Assembly (NCBI GenBank): GCA_035248685.1
Contig: DATFHF010000080.1
Span: forward strand, 5,830-69,829
Origin: Jatrophihabitans_A sp035248685
GTDB taxonomy: Bacteria; Actinomycetota; Actinomycetes; Mycobacteriales; Jatrophihabitantaceae
DNA length: 64,000 bases
Direction: 5' to 3'
Both the position numbers and the translations under genes were made by a program. Position 1 is the first letter of the stretch. The number at the start of each line of letters is the position of its first letter. The notes under the pieces were generated by a model. It saw only the letters and a program-made list of their open reading frames with translations. It did no database searches and had not been told where the DNA came from. Of this stretch, positions 26,309-35,097 are shown piece after piece.

Positions 26309-26943
26309 GGTTCCTCCGTCGGGCAGTTCCTGCGTAACCAGCTGACCAGGGGTCCGGCCTTGTCCCACGCGTCTTGGACGAGCTCGATGGCACGGCGGTC
26401 GCCGACCCAGTCGGCCGCCGGCCATCGGCGGCTCGCGGTGATGCTGCGGTGGCGCAGCAGTTCTCTGTGCGGATGGTCGGGCGGGTAGCCACGCGGCGCG
26501 GTGCGCAACGTGTCGCCGCCGATGGTGTAGCCGGCCGTGCGCAGGTCCTCGAGGATCCGCTGCAACAGCGAGCCGCCAGCACCTGCCACCACCTGCCGGT
26601 ACTGGCTGACCCAGGCGGAGTCGGTGCGGAACGGGCCGACGGATGCGATCAGTTCGGACGCGGAGGCTGAGAGGTAGTGGTGTACCCCGGAACCGGCGAA
26701 CTCGACCGCAATGTTGGTGTGGTACGGCGGCTGTCCTACTGCGAAGCGAGCATCCCGGTTCAGCCGGAAGATCTTGCCCGTTCCGTATTGCGGTGCCAGT
26801 TCGGCCACTAACTCCTCGGTCGGCTTCCGGACAGCCGATTGATAGAGGTCGCGATGTCGGTCGAACCACTCCTTGCTGTTGTGCACGGCCAAGCCGTCGA
26901 AGAAGGCGACAAACTCGGGTCCCCAACCAGTGAACCCGGCCAC
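26305..26943 (-). CDS. DUF2461 (TIGR02453) family protein
   Basis: About 212 residues, running from FTGWGPEFVAFFDGLAVHNSKEWFDRHR through KIFRLNRDARFAVGQPPYHTN to the stop that overlaps the methyltransferase. These are the landmarks of the DUF2461 family: an N-terminal F-L-x-N-x-x-W-F-D-R-H motif and a central R-I-x-R-D-x-R-F/P-Y segment. The function of the family is unknown. I choose GTG 26943, just three bases past the MbtH stop. No other start is close, and upstream the MbtH gene uses another frame. Finding it between MbtH and a methyltransferase in a peptide cluster is unusual. Confidence 0.8.
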   Translation of the reverse strand: MAGFTGWGPEFVAFFDGLAVHNSKEWFDRHRDLYQSAVRKPTEELVAELAPQYGTGKIFRLNRDARFAVGQPPYHTNIAVEFAGSGVHHYLSASASELIASVGPFRTDSAWVSQYRQVVAGAGGSLLQRILEDLRTAGYTIGGDTLRTAPRGYPPDHPHRELLRHRSITASRRWPAADWVGDRRAIELVQDAWDKAGPLVSWLRRNCPTEEP

Positions 26944-26945
26944 GA

Positions 26946-27149
26946 TCAGCCGTCTCGCGTTGCTTCGCGTAGGCTGCGTGGCCGCATGTCGACCCACACC
27001 TCGCTGATGTACGACAGGCATGACTCGCGGGTGCCAGACCTTCCGGCCGCTTGCCACCCTGTCGGCACTGGCTGGTCGGCCGGCCAGATGGAGAACTGTT
27101 CCTCGTCGTTGAAGACGACGAGGTAGCTGTCGGGTGGTTCCTGGAGCAT
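26946..27149 (-). CDS. mbtH: MbtH-like NRPS adenylation chaperone
   Basis: A 67-residue MbtH-family protein. The full signature is visible: SYLVVFNDEEQFSIWP, then PxGW, then a Cys-Leu-x-Tyr-Ile, ending WVDMRPRSLR. Start is ATG 27149 with GAAAGGAG upstream; an earlier in-frame start lacks a site. MbtH proteins bind adenylation domains and make them soluble and active. The window has four NRPS adenylation domains that might need it, and this is the only copy here. It opens a leftward set with the DUF2461 and methyltransferase genes and is divergent from the MFS exporter, with 112 bases between them. Confidence 0.95.
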   Translation of the reverse strand: MLQEPPDSYLVVFNDEEQFSIWPADQPVPTGWQAAGRSGTRESCLSYISEVWVDMRPRSLREATRDG

Positions 27150-27261
27150 CGCCCACTCCTTTCTCGGGATTTTCTCGAACGACGACGATCGGCGTTCGGC
27201 CTGGGGATGTGGCATCGTGATTTGACGAACACAATTAGCCAGTGAGCGAGAGGCATACCCG

Positions 27262-28956
27262 ATGGCGGCTGCCGCGCATCCACGCGTACCCGACCGCTAC
27301 GGTCCGTGGGCGGCACTGCTCGTTGTAGCCCTCGGCTATTTTATGAACATTATCGACAGCGGAGCATCAAATGTCGCGGCTCCGAGCATCGCATCGGATC
27401 TTCACGCGTCAGTTGGCCAACTGCTGTGGGTGCTGAACGGGTATCTGTTCACCTTCGCGATGCTATTGCTGCTCGGTGGCCGGCTCGGCGATTTGGTCGG
27501 GCACCGCAACATGTTCTTCGTCGGCCTGTTGTTGTTCACCGCCGCCTCGCTGGGATGCGCCCTCTCGGCTAGCGTCGCCGCGCTGATCGCAGCCCGGGTG
27601 GCGCAGGGTGTCGGTGCCGCGGCGATGGCTCCCCAGGCCCTCGCCGTGACCACTGCGGTTTTCCCGCCAGAGCGTCGGGCGATGGCTTTCGGGGTGCTGG
27701 CCACGGTTCTCGGATCGGCCGCCGCGGCCGCGCCGGTCCTGGGCGGCGTCCTGACCGACGCGTTCGGCTGGCGCTCAATCTTCTACCTCAACCTCCCCAT
27801 CGGCGCCGTCGGAATGGCGGCCACGTATCTGGTGCTGCCGGCTACCCGCCGGCCCGGGCGGCAGCAGGTGCCCGTCACCGTGAGCCTGCTCGCTTCGATC
27901 GGCATGTTCGCCGTTCTGTATGCCCTGATCGAGGGAGCACAACTTGACTGGGGAGCGATCCTCGGGCCGGTGCGAGCCGCCCAACTGCTGGTGGCTGGCG
28001 TTGTGGTCGTCGCCGGCGTTGTGTGCTGGGAGTGGACGCGAACGGACGGCCTGCTGCCCCGGGCCCTCTTCACGGTGCCCAACTATCGGCTGATGATCGG
28101 GGCGTCGGCAGCCACCTATTTCGGCATCTTCGGCACCCAACTGGTGATGACCTTCTACCTGCAATCAGCACTTGGCGCCGGGCCGCTGGCAGCCGGGCTA
28201 GTGCTGTCGCCGATGTGGCTGACGGCATCACTGGTCGCCCCCGTTTCAGGTCGGCTCGCCACTCGGTTCTCGCTCAAGGACCTGCTCGTCGTCGGCTATC
28301 TGGGCTTCGGCGTGGGCGTCGCGGTGACGGCGCTGTTAACACCGCATCAGCTGCCCTCGGGATGGTTTGTGCCGTCACTGATCGTCGCTGGAGCGGGCGC
28401 CGGAATGACGTTCGCGCCGCTCACCACCGTCGCCATGCAGGAAGTGTCACCGGAGGCATTCGGCGGCGCGTCTGGTCTCATCGAGGTGGTCCGCCAGTTG
28501 GGCGGCGCAGTCTGCATCGCCACACTCGGTGCGATCATGCAGGCCGTTTGGACCGGTTCGTTGCGAGGCTGGGCCGCACACGGCACGGCACCGCTGTCGC
28601 CGGCAGATCGAGCCAGCGCGCGGATGGGCGTCGACCGGCTGATCCACCATGGTCTGCATCCCGGCAGTGGCGACCTGGCATCGGAGACGAGCGGCAGCAT
28701 CGGCCAGCTGCTGACTAAGGCCGCCATGCACGGACTGGTGGTCGCGGCAGAACCCGCATTGCTGATCTCCGCAGTGGTGATTCTGTCGGCCTCGGTCGCG
28801 GCCGTACTCATCCAGCCCAGGTCGTCGACGCGGAACGTCGAGGCAGCGGCCGCACCTGGGGGCGGCCATCTGGCATCGTCCGGATCTGCGCTGAGAAGAG
28901 TGGGCTACGTACTCCACCGCCTATCGAGGACCGGTCGGCAAGTGCCCCAAAAGTGA
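27262..28956 (+). CDS. MFS drug exporter, DHA2 (14-helix) family
   Basis: A 564-residue membrane protein with about 14 hydrophobic segments. The loop-2 motif GGRLGDLVGHRN and the export motif C in helix 5 (VLGSAAAAAPVLGGVLTD) mark it as an EmrB/QacA-type drug/proton antiporter. A polar C-terminal tail follows the last helix. Sitting divergent to the MbtH operon and inside the NRPS region, it is the likely exporter of the peptide product and perhaps its self-resistance factor. The 112-base space to MbtH should hold both promoters. Confidence 0.92.
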   Translation: MAAAAHPRVPDRYGPWAALLVVALGYFMNIIDSGASNVAAPSIASDLHASVGQLLWVLNGYLFTFAMLLLLGGRLGDLVGHRNMFFVGLLLFTAASLGCALSASVAALIAARVAQGVGAAAMAPQALAVTTAVFPPERRAMAFGVLATVLGSAAAAAPVLGGVLTDAFGWRSIFYLNLPIGAVGMAATYLVLPATRRPGRQQVPVTVSLLASIGMFAVLYALIEGAQLDWGAILGPVRAAQLLVAGVVVVAGVVCWEWTRTDGLLPRALFTVPNYRLMIGASAATYFGIFGTQLVMTFYLQSALGAGPLAAGLVLSPMWLTASLVAPVSGRLATRFSLKDLLVVGYLGFGVGVAVTALLTPHQLPSGWFVPSLIVAGAGAGMTFAPLTTVAMQEVSPEAFGGASGLIEVVRQLGGAVCIATLGAIMQAVWTGSLRGWAAHGTAPLSPADRASARMGVDRLIHHGLHPGSGDLASETSGSIGQLLTKAAMHGLVVAAEPALLISAVVILSASVAAVLIQPRSSTRNVEAAAAPGGGHLASSGSALRRVGYVLHRLSRTGRQVPQK

Positions 28957-29205
28957 GCCTCGATAGGGTTGCGCCCATCGGCGATGGAGGGAACGATAGG
29001 GGTACTTGCCCGACTAGCCGCTTACACCCGTCGACCAAGTGCATCGTCCGCTGAGAATCAGCGCGGGGTGCCTTTCCATAGTCGTGCTAAACCAGCCCGA
29101 CACATTCGAGACAGCAATCATCGGAGTGGACAAGCCGCACGCGGCATCTCAATTGGAGGCCGCGGCGCAATTCGCATACCTCTTACCGGGGGTTAGGGGG
29201 TTTTC

Positions 29206-29931
29206 ATGCATGCGGTTGACACAGCACACTTATCAACTGACGGCTGCCCCGTCATCAACAGAACCGGACCGCTTGATCGGGCCGCCACTGCCACACGCAG
29301 AGAACCCGGCAAGATCCTGGTAACCCGGGTCGGCTTACAGATTCCTGAGGACTTATCTTACGAAGACTGGGAAAACGCCGGCGTCAAGCTCGCCCGGATC
29401 GCCGACACCTCGGCGTGGTGCCTTGGCGATTGGCTCGTCCACGGCCAGGAGCGCTTCCGCGAGCGATACCAGTCCGCCATTAAGAGCGTGGGCCTCGACT
29501 ACCAAACCCTACGCAACTACGCCTGGGTGGCGCGAAAGTTCCCGGCATCGAGGCGCCGGTACCAACTGAGTGTCCAGCATCACGCCGAAGTCGCCTCGTT
29601 GGACGCCGACGAGCAGGACCGCTGGCTCGGTCAGGCTGAGGCCAAAGGCTGGTCCCGTAACGAGCTGCGCATCAGGATCCGCGCCGCCGCCGGGCAACTG
29701 CCAGCGGTCACCGGCGTAGTCACCGTCCCCAGGTTCTCCGTCACTCAGCAATACCTGCAGCGGTGGCGGGCGGCGGCCGAACTCTCCTGCACCTCGCTGG
29801 AGGGTTGGCTGGTCGCAACCTTGAACGATGCGGCGACCGAAGCGCTCGGCACCGAGGACGCAGGCGTTAATGGTGCGCCGGCACCGGCCGAAACACCGGC
29901 TCCACTGCTCGACCAGATCAGCGACAGCTGA
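29206..29931 (+). CDS. lmbU: LmbU/NovE-family pathway regulator
   Basis: A 241-residue protein with the core of the LmbU/NovE/HmtD family: LSYEDWENAG, WCLGDWLVHGQERF, then DYQTLRNYAWVARKF and GWSRNELR, which forms the helix-turn-helix region. LmbU activates lincomycin genes and NovE novobiocin genes, so this is the best candidate for the pathway regulator. ATG 29206 is preceded by GGGGGTTAGGGGG. Three TTA leucine codons lie at codons 9, 44 and 50. In streptomycetes this would make it dependent on the bldA tRNA, but TTA is also used in the NRPS gene here, so the point is weak. About 250 bases upstream are empty of genes and probably carry its own control region. Confidence 0.9.
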   Translation: MHAVDTAHLSTDGCPVINRTGPLDRAATATRREPGKILVTRVGLQIPEDLSYEDWENAGVKLARIADTSAWCLGDWLVHGQERFRERYQSAIKSVGLDYQTLRNYAWVARKFPASRRRYQLSVQHHAEVASLDADEQDRWLGQAEAKGWSRNELRIRIRAAAGQLPAVTGVVTVPRFSVTQQYLQRWRAAAELSCTSLEGWLVATLNDAATEALGTEDAGVNGAPAPAETPAPLLDQISDS

Positions 29932-30125
29932 GCGCAGCCGGCGGCCATTTCGCCGACTCTGCCGTCGTGCGGCAGGAGTGGCTTGGTGAGGAGTCGGTTG
30001 CTGCGTTTCTCGACCCGCCACCAGTACACAGTGCCGGTGCGCGGAGACAGTGTGAGGTGATCGATCGCGGCGGTGATCTCTTGGACGGGAACCTCGCTAG
30101 CCCAGGCGGCGGTGTCTGCGATCAC
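29932..30125 (-). other. Possible gene fragment on the reverse strand in a 267-bp gap
   Basis: Between the LmbU-type regulator and the DsbA-like gene the reverse strand is open from a GTG at 30125. The first 60 or so residues read like protein (IADTAAWASEVPVQEI, then YWWRVEKRSNRLL) before the frame runs on into the antisense of the regulator. I do not recognise the family. It may be the remnant of a gene cut off by insertion of the cluster, or chance. Bases 30145-30178 next to it are very AT-rich and likely hold the promoter of the DsbA-like gene. Confidence 0.25.
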
Positions 30126-30198
30126 GGCTAGTGCCGCCGCCGATCAGAATAAATACTAGTAGGATTGTAAAAAACATGTGGCCGGATCGGAGGCCGCC

Positions 30199-30948
30199 AT
30201 GACCATCGTTGTGTATGCCGACTTCACCTGCCTGGACTGTTACTTGGCCGCCCGGCGCACGGACATCCTGGCCGCGGCCGGCGTGTCGGTCGATTTCCGC
30301 ACTATCGAGCATCGCCCAGGCCTGCCGATCACCGGCGAGAAGCTGTCTGCCGACGATCAGGACGCGCTGATCGAGCGATTTCGTGTTCTGCAGGGCCTGC
30401 TGCTGCCCGGCGAGCAGCTGCCGTGGACGATGCCGCCGATCGTCGCGAAAAGCGAAGCGGCGGTGTCGGCCTACGCCGAGGTCTACGGCAGCCCCGGCGA
30501 GGGCGACGTGCGCCGCCTGTTGTTCGAGCTGTACTGGCGAGAGCGTGCGGACATCGGCAATCCCAATGTGCTGCGCACTCCACTCGCCGGCCCTGTCTTG
30601 CGGTCCGGCTCGGACGCCGACCCGTTGCGGCAGACCGGTTACGCCGTGAGTGTGGACCGAGCTCCGATCACCATCGATGCCTATCGGCGCATCAGGGGCT
30701 GGAGGGCTGAGTGGCAGGAGCTCGGCGGCCCCCCGTTACCGGTACTGCTGGCCGGCGGCGCGACCCTGCATAGGATCGAAGCGCTGCGCCGGCTCAGCAA
30801 GGAGATCGCCTATACCGGTGCTGATGTCGTCCTCGAACTGCCCGACCCGCGCCGTTATCCACACGTCGACATCCGCCCTGCGCGCGCCTGGGTCTCGCAG
30901 ATCGGTGGTCGGTGGCGCAACGTGTACCGGTCGGGCGGGATCGCCTGA
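30199..30948 (+). CDS. DsbA-family (FrnE-like) thioredoxin-fold oxidoreductase
   Basis: A 249-residue protein that starts with a beta strand, VVYADFTC, followed by Leu-Asp-Cys: a CxxC pair at residues 11 and 14, where DsbA/FrnE proteins have their active site. There is no signal peptide, so it is cytoplasmic. Later segments (LFELYWRERADIGNP and PVLLAGG) follow the DsbA-like helical insertion and cis-Pro strand. ATG 30199 has GGAGG five bases upstream; a GTG further upstream is less likely. FrnE-like proteins occur in some polyketide and peptide clusters. It could be a tailoring or stress redox enzyme at the border of the NRPS cluster. Confidence 0.8.
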   Translation: MTIVVYADFTCLDCYLAARRTDILAAAGVSVDFRTIEHRPGLPITGEKLSADDQDALIERFRVLQGLLLPGEQLPWTMPPIVAKSEAAVSAYAEVYGSPGEGDVRRLLFELYWRERADIGNPNVLRTPLAGPVLRSGSDADPLRQTGYAVSVDRAPITIDAYRRIRGWRAEWQELGGPPLPVLLAGGATLHRIEALRRLSKEIAYTGADVVLELPDPRRYPHVDIRPARAWVSQIGGRWRNVYRSGGIA

Positions 30949-31249
30949 GGGCGCGCATGACTCAGGTGACAGCATCTCAGGAAGCCTCACCTGGTGCGCG
31001 GCCGGCACTCGCCGACCTCCCGGCCGGGAGGACACCGCCGAGTTGGCGCGTAAGTTACGGCCTCGCTGATCGGTGAAGAACACCTCGTTGTGGCTAATGG
31101 TCGGCTCGGCGCCGGGCGCCTGCGCGGCCGCGGCGCAGCTCACGACGAAGCCATCGGACGTCATTCGAGTCGAGGCGGCCCCGCGCAGGCGTCACCGACA
31201 CGCAGGACTGACACTTAATTGTTTCTACAGATAATTAGTGAGAAACTAG
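30949..31249 (+). promoter_or_regulatory. 301-bp gap; AT-rich promoter with an inverted repeat at its 3' end
   Basis: No gene is visible in this stretch. The last 40 bases are AT-rich and carry TAATT at 31216-31220 and AATTA at 31233-31237, a 5-base inverted repeat with a 12-base spacer, just before the start of an HTH regulator at 31250. The sequence ATTGTTTC within it resembles ATTGTTAC upstream of the transaldolase gene and in the DoxX/regulator promoter. It may be an autoregulatory operator. Confidence 0.35.
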
Positions 31250-31996
31250 GTGTTTGTGACCACCAGTCAGCTGCGCACAGATCCCGACGCCGCCCAAGTA
31301 CTCGGGACCACCCGGTCTCGTGTCTGGACGCTTTTGCAGCAATCCAGCGAACCACTCGGCGTCACGGACGTCGCGGACCGCATCGGCATGCATTTCAATA
31401 CTGCACGCTTTCATCTCGACGGTCTGGTTGCGGCGGGCCTGGCCGAGCGCGCGATCGAGGATCGCAAGCTTCCTGGCCGACCGCGCGCGCTCTACACGGC
31501 CAGTCCGGATGCCACGCCGACCGGGCGCCGCAGCTACCGTCTGCTAGCGGAGATCCTGACCAGCTTCCTGTCAACCCAAACGCCGCAACCGGTGAAATCT
31601 GCTTTGAAGGCCGGGAAGGTCTGGGGCCGATACCTCGCGGACAAGCCGGCGCCATTCCAACGGGTTGACTCAGCGGCGGCGACCCGCCAACTTGTGGCGG
31701 CTCTCGACGAGGTTGGCTTCGCCCCCGAAGCTGTGACCTCCGGGCGCAAGCGACGGATCCTGCTGCATCAGTGCCCATTCCGCGAAGTAGCTGAAGCACA
31801 CAGCGACATCATCTGCTCGATTCACCTTGGACTGATGCAGGGCCTGCTCGGCGAAATCGATGCACCTTTGGAGGCGCAGCGACTTGACCCCTTCGTCGAA
31901 CCGTCCCTGTGCGTCGTCCACCTCGTGGCCAAGCCCGGCGTGGCCACAAGCAGCCGCTCGTCCCGCGCGCGCCCCGCAGGCCAGGTAGGCCGCTAG
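31250..31996 (+). CDS. ArsR/SufR-like HTH regulator with three conserved cysteines (1)
   Basis: A 248-residue regulator. Residues 15-90 form a winged helix of the ArsR type (LGTTRSRVWTLLQ, VADRIGMHFNTARFHLDGLVAAGL, then RPRALYTA wing). The C-terminal half has Cys-Pro-Phe, a second Cys 14 residues on (HSDIIC), and a third in EPSLCVVHL, the layout of the iron-sulphur repressor SufR. It could sense redox state, iron or NO. The second regulator at 35205 has the same plan. The start is GTG 31250 or GTG 31256; no strong ribosome-binding site is seen. Its end overlaps the convergent hemerythrin gene by four bases. Confidence 0.85.
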   Translation: MFVTTSQLRTDPDAAQVLGTTRSRVWTLLQQSSEPLGVTDVADRIGMHFNTARFHLDGLVAAGLAERAIEDRKLPGRPRALYTASPDATPTGRRSYRLLAEILTSFLSTQTPQPVKSALKAGKVWGRYLADKPAPFQRVDSAAATRQLVAALDEVGFAPEAVTSGRKRRILLHQCPFREVAEAHSDIICSIHLGLMQGLLGEIDAPLEAQRLDPFVEPSLCVVHLVAKPGVATSSRSSRARPAGQVGR

Positions 31997-32757
31997 GCCA
32001 TCGGTTGCGGAGACCACCGGTCCGGGCGGTTGACCAGCTGGACTCGCCAGCGTCGGGGTCCGTTCTCGAGGTAAGTAATGCCGTAGCCGCCCGGATCAGC
32101 CCGGACCAGCCGTTGCCACAGCGGACCCGGGTCGATGCTGGCCTGCAACTCGACCTTCTCTCCGCGCCGAAGACGGGTCAGCCGGGCCAGCGCCGCGTCG
32201 GCGCCCTGTTCGCCGGGCAGTTTGTCGAGGTCGATCACCGGCCCCTCGGTGAGGTCGTACCACTCGTGCGGCTGGCTGCCGACAGTCTGCACGGCTGGCA
32301 CCTCGGCGCCCGCCGCACCGAGCAGGCGCTCCTCTGCGGCCATGTGATCGGTGAGCTGGGTTAGAAGGTGGTCGATCGTCGCAACTATTTGCGTTGGGGA
32401 AAGCTCGCGGGACATGGTCGCATGCGTCAACAGATCGATGGTCAGTCGTAGTTCCAGGTGATCGCGACGGAGCCGGTCTAGGCCCTCGGGCGTCGAGCGG
32501 GACGTGCGAAAGAGCAGCCACTCCTCGTCGACAATCTGGCGTAAGACCTCAAGGTGCAGGTAGTTGACGAGTTCGCGCAACTCGTTCGTGGGCCAGCGCC
32601 CATTCTCGATTTCGTGCACCGTTGCGTCCACGCGGGCGGTGACCTCACCGATCAGTAGCGCATGCTCGTCGGACAGGGTCAGCGGGGCGTGGGCGGTCGA
32701 TTCCGTGGAATCGGGCGGACCAACCTGCTCGGCCTCGTGAGGTGCGGATGAGTTCAT
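31993..32757 (-). CDS. Hemerythrin-like and DUF2249 two-domain protein
   Basis: A 254-residue protein. Residues 30-165 form a four-helix hemerythrin/HHE domain, with His and Glu residues spaced for a di-iron site (SDEHALL, HLEVLRQIVDEEWLLF, DHLELR, LTDHMAAEE). From about 175 comes a DUF2249 domain (YDLTEGPVIDLDKLPGEQG ... RLVRADPGGYGITYLENGPRRWRVQL). DUF2249 is often linked to nitric oxide and denitrification loci. ATG 32757 has GAAGGG upstream. It may bind O2 or NO in the cytoplasm. The gene is convergent with the Cys-rich regulator at 31250, which would be its natural controller. Confidence 0.88.
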   Translation of the reverse strand: MNSSAPHEAEQVGPPDSTESTAHAPLTLSDEHALLIGEVTARVDATVHEIENGRWPTNELRELVNYLHLEVLRQIVDEEWLLFRTSRSTPEGLDRLRRDHLELRLTIDLLTHATMSRELSPTQIVATIDHLLTQLTDHMAAEERLLGAAGAEVPAVQTVGSQPHEWYDLTEGPVIDLDKLPGEQGADAALARLTRLRRGEKVELQASIDPGPLWQRLVRADPGGYGITYLENGPRRWRVQLVNRPDRWSPQPMA

Positions 32758-32869
32758 GGGGGTCCCTTCGACCAGAGTTCGGCAGTCACCATTCGTGTCA
32801 ACACCGGTGCCGGCGCGGCCTGCGTCGAGTGCTCCTGGTCTCGGGCCCACCCGGGACCGGAGTCCGGCC

Positions 32870-33235
32870 TCACGGTCCTCGCAGTAGGTCGGCGAGGACG
32901 GCGGCCTGGCTGATCTCGATCGCCTTGGTCGCCGTGACCAGGGTGACAGTGTGGGATCGCGCCAGCTCTTGAAGATGTTGCAGTGCCGCGGCACGCTCAG
33001 GCTCTTTCAGTTCAGCCCGATAGCGGCGTGAGAACTCGGCGAACCGCGCCGGATCGTGCGCATACCACTTGCGCAGTTCGGTGGATGGCGCGACCTGTCT
33101 GCACCACGTCGCGATGTGCGCGTTCTCCTTGCTCAGGCCACGAGGCCATACTCGATCGACCAGCACGCGGGTGCCATCGGTCCGAGCCGGCAGGTCGTAG
33201 ACCCGCGCCGTTCTCACGGAGGGTCGTTGCGTCAT
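32870..33235 (-). CDS. DUF488 family protein (YeaO-like)
   Basis: A 121-residue protein with the DUF488 signature: RVYDLPARTDGTRVLVDRVWPRGLSKENA at the start, WYAHDPARFAEFSRRYRAEL in the middle and VTLVTATKAIEISQA at the end. The biochemical role of the family is unknown; members are small cytoplasmic proteins often found with stress genes. Start ATG 33235 has GGAGG upstream; a longer frame with several early Met codons is possible but lacks a site. It follows the same direction as the hemerythrin gene. Confidence 0.9.
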   Translation of the reverse strand: MTQRPSVRTARVYDLPARTDGTRVLVDRVWPRGLSKENAHIATWCRQVAPSTELRKWYAHDPARFAEFSRRYRAELKEPERAAALQHLQELARSHTVTLVTATKAIEISQAAVLADLLRGP

Positions 33236-33397
33236 CGCCTGCCTCCATGATGATAAATGAAACATCACCATCCTACTCCCGGCAGATCGCTGCGGATGGC
33301 CTAGATTCAGCTTACGAACGTGCGGTTTTCGAGCTGGTCGACCGAAAACTGATCGTGCTCGGCCGCCGACGGTCAGAGCCGCCGTGCCGTGTTGCCG

Positions 33398-34531
33398 TCA
33401 GGCTCTGCCTTGGCGTCTTGCGTCGCCTGTTGTCTGCAGGGTGGTCGCGAGTTGCTCGGCCAGGTGGTCCCACGCCTGCTCGAACTTGGCCACTCCGTCG
33501 TCTTCCAGTTCCTGCACCACACTGTCGTAGTCGATGCCCATTGCACGCAGCCCGTGGAGGACCTGTTGCGCGTCGGCGTAGTGGTCGTGCACCGAATCGC
33601 CTAGCACGGTGGCGTGATCGGCGACTGCGCGCAGAGTGGCTTCGGGCATCGTGTTGACGACGCACTGCGCTACCAGGTCGACGACGTACCGCGTGTCCGA
33701 GTAGGCGGGATCCTTCGTCGAGGTCGATGCCCACAACGGCCGTTGAACGTGCGCGCCGTCGGCGGCCAACCGCTTCCATCTGGCGCCGGAGAACACCCGT
33801 TCGTAGCGTTGGTAGGCGAGGCGGGCGTTGGCAATTGCTGCCCGGCCGCGTAGCGCAGCCGCTTCGGCCGTCCCGATCTTATCGAGCTGCGCATCGATCG
33901 CCGAGTCGACTCGAGAGACGAAGAAGGAGGCGACCGACCCGATGGTGGCCAGCTTGTGACCATTCCTGCGGGCCTGCTCGAGGCCGTCGAGGAATGCGGA
34001 CATGACCTCGTCGTAACGGGCGAGCGAGAAGATCAGCGTGATGTTGATGCTGATGCCTTCGGCCAGGCACGCCGTGATCGCCTCAAGTCCCTGGTGCGCG
34101 GCGGGAATCTTGACGAACAGGTTAGGACGGTCGACCGCCCACCACAGTGCTCTGGCTTCGGCAATCGTCGCGGCGGCGTTGTGGGCAAGCCTCGGGTCGA
34201 CCTCGATCGACACCCGACCGTCTACCCCGTCGGTCGATTCGTAGACCGGACGGAGGAGGTCGCACGCCCACCGCACGTCGTAGGTGGTCAATGCCCGCAA
34301 CGCCTCGCCCGCCCCGATCCCGCGAACGGCTAGCTCACACAACTGGGCGTCGTAGTCCGCTGTGCCGCTTATCGCCTTGGCAAAAATGCTCGGGTTGGTC
34401 GTCACGCCAGAAACCTGGCCGTGCGCGATCAGGTCGGCCAGGCTTCCCGATGTCAACCGTTCGCGACTCAGGTCGTCCAGCCAGATGGACACACCAGCTT
34501 CGGTCAATGCGGTCAACGCGGGTGGTGCCAT
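33398..34531 (-). CDS. tal: Transaldolase
   Basis: A 377-residue transaldolase of the long actinobacterial/TalAB type. It has SIWLDDLSRERL at the start, SGVTTNPSIFAKAI, the Schiff-base Lys in NLFVKIPAAHQG and INITLIFSLARYDEV. It moves a dihydroxyacetone unit between sugar phosphates in the non-oxidative pentose phosphate pathway. ATG 34531 follows GAAGGAGG. It stands alone rather than with tkt, zwf or pgl as the housekeeping copy usually does, so it is probably an extra, stress-linked copy. Upstream lies the sequence ATTGTTAC at 34565-34572, shared with a neighbouring promoter. Confidence 0.94.
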   Translation of the reverse strand: MAPPALTALTEAGVSIWLDDLSRERLTSGSLADLIAHGQVSGVTTNPSIFAKAISGTADYDAQLCELAVRGIGAGEALRALTTYDVRWACDLLRPVYESTDGVDGRVSIEVDPRLAHNAAATIAEARALWWAVDRPNLFVKIPAAHQGLEAITACLAEGISINITLIFSLARYDEVMSAFLDGLEQARRNGHKLATIGSVASFFVSRVDSAIDAQLDKIGTAEAAALRGRAAIANARLAYQRYERVFSGARWKRLAADGAHVQRPLWASTSTKDPAYSDTRYVVDLVAQCVVNTMPEATLRAVADHATVLGDSVHDHYADAQQVLHGLRAMGIDYDSVVQELEDDGVAKFEQAWDHLAEQLATTLQTTGDARRQGRA

Positions 34532-34614
34532 GGGGCCGACCTCCTTCACCGCACGTCCGATCGAATTGTTACAACTACTCCAGTACAAAATCAGCCGCGT
34601 ACTCAGCTGTGCTG

Positions 34615-35097
34615 CTAGTGCCGTGTTTTCGACACCAGCCAGTCCGAGATGCGTCCCGCTGGGAACGCCCCGGACAACCGGGCGAAGGTCAGGGCGAGGA
34701 GGAACAGGGCGACATCACGCATCATGATGTCCCAGTAGCCGCTGATGAGGGCGAGGTTGACGATGATGCCCGCCAGCCACAGAGCTACGACGTAACCGCC
34801 GATTCGTGGCAACAGCAACACGAGGAGACCGGCGATGATCTCCACGGCGCCGACGAAGTACATCGTCTGGTGGACGGTGCTGAAGGGACTGATCCAGTGT
34901 TGCAGTTCTGGGGCGAGATACTTGTCCCAGTTGACCATCACGTGAGCGAACTTGTCGGCGCCGAACAGGATCGGGACGAGCGTGAATCCGAGGCGCATCA
35001 TCCAGAATGCCTGGAAGGTGCGATCGGTCTTCAGCCGCTCCCCCATCGACTGTCCCGAATCCGGGATTGCTTGCGCACGTGCAGCAATGCTTGTCAT
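34615..35097 (-). CDS. DoxX-like membrane protein
   Basis: A 160-residue protein with a polar N-terminus of about 35 residues and then four hydrophobic segments: RLGFTLVPILFGADKFAHV, MYFVGAVEIIAGLLVLLLP, GYVVALWLAGIIVNLALISG and DVALFLLALTFARL. This is the DoxX/SURF4-type layout; such proteins are membrane partners in respiratory or oxidative-stress complexes. ATG 35097 has GAGGAG upstream. It is divergent from the second Cys-rich regulator with 107 bases between. Confidence 0.85.
   Translation of the reverse strand: MTSIAARAQAIPDSGQSMGERLKTDRTFQAFWMMRLGFTLVPILFGADKFAHVMVNWDKYLAPELQHWISPFSTVHQTMYFVGAVEIIAGLLVLLLPRIGGYVVALWLAGIIVNLALISGYWDIMMRDVALFLLALTFARLSGAFPAGRISDWLVSKTRH

Noticed and set aside
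26946..27215. Longer MbtH start at 27215
   Set aside because: The added 22 residues are not conserved in the family and the ribosome-binding site stands before 27149.
3196..28956. Identity with a named antibiotic cluster such as tambromycin
   Set aside because: A chlorinated indole plus azoline would fit in part, but the gene set (two LLMs, AsnB, 4-OT, Cys-type A domain) does not match what I remember, and no database check is possible.
30736..31164. 142-codon reverse frame overlapping the DsbA-like gene end
   Set aside because: No family features; mostly antisense of the DsbA-like gene, and the free part has low coding character.
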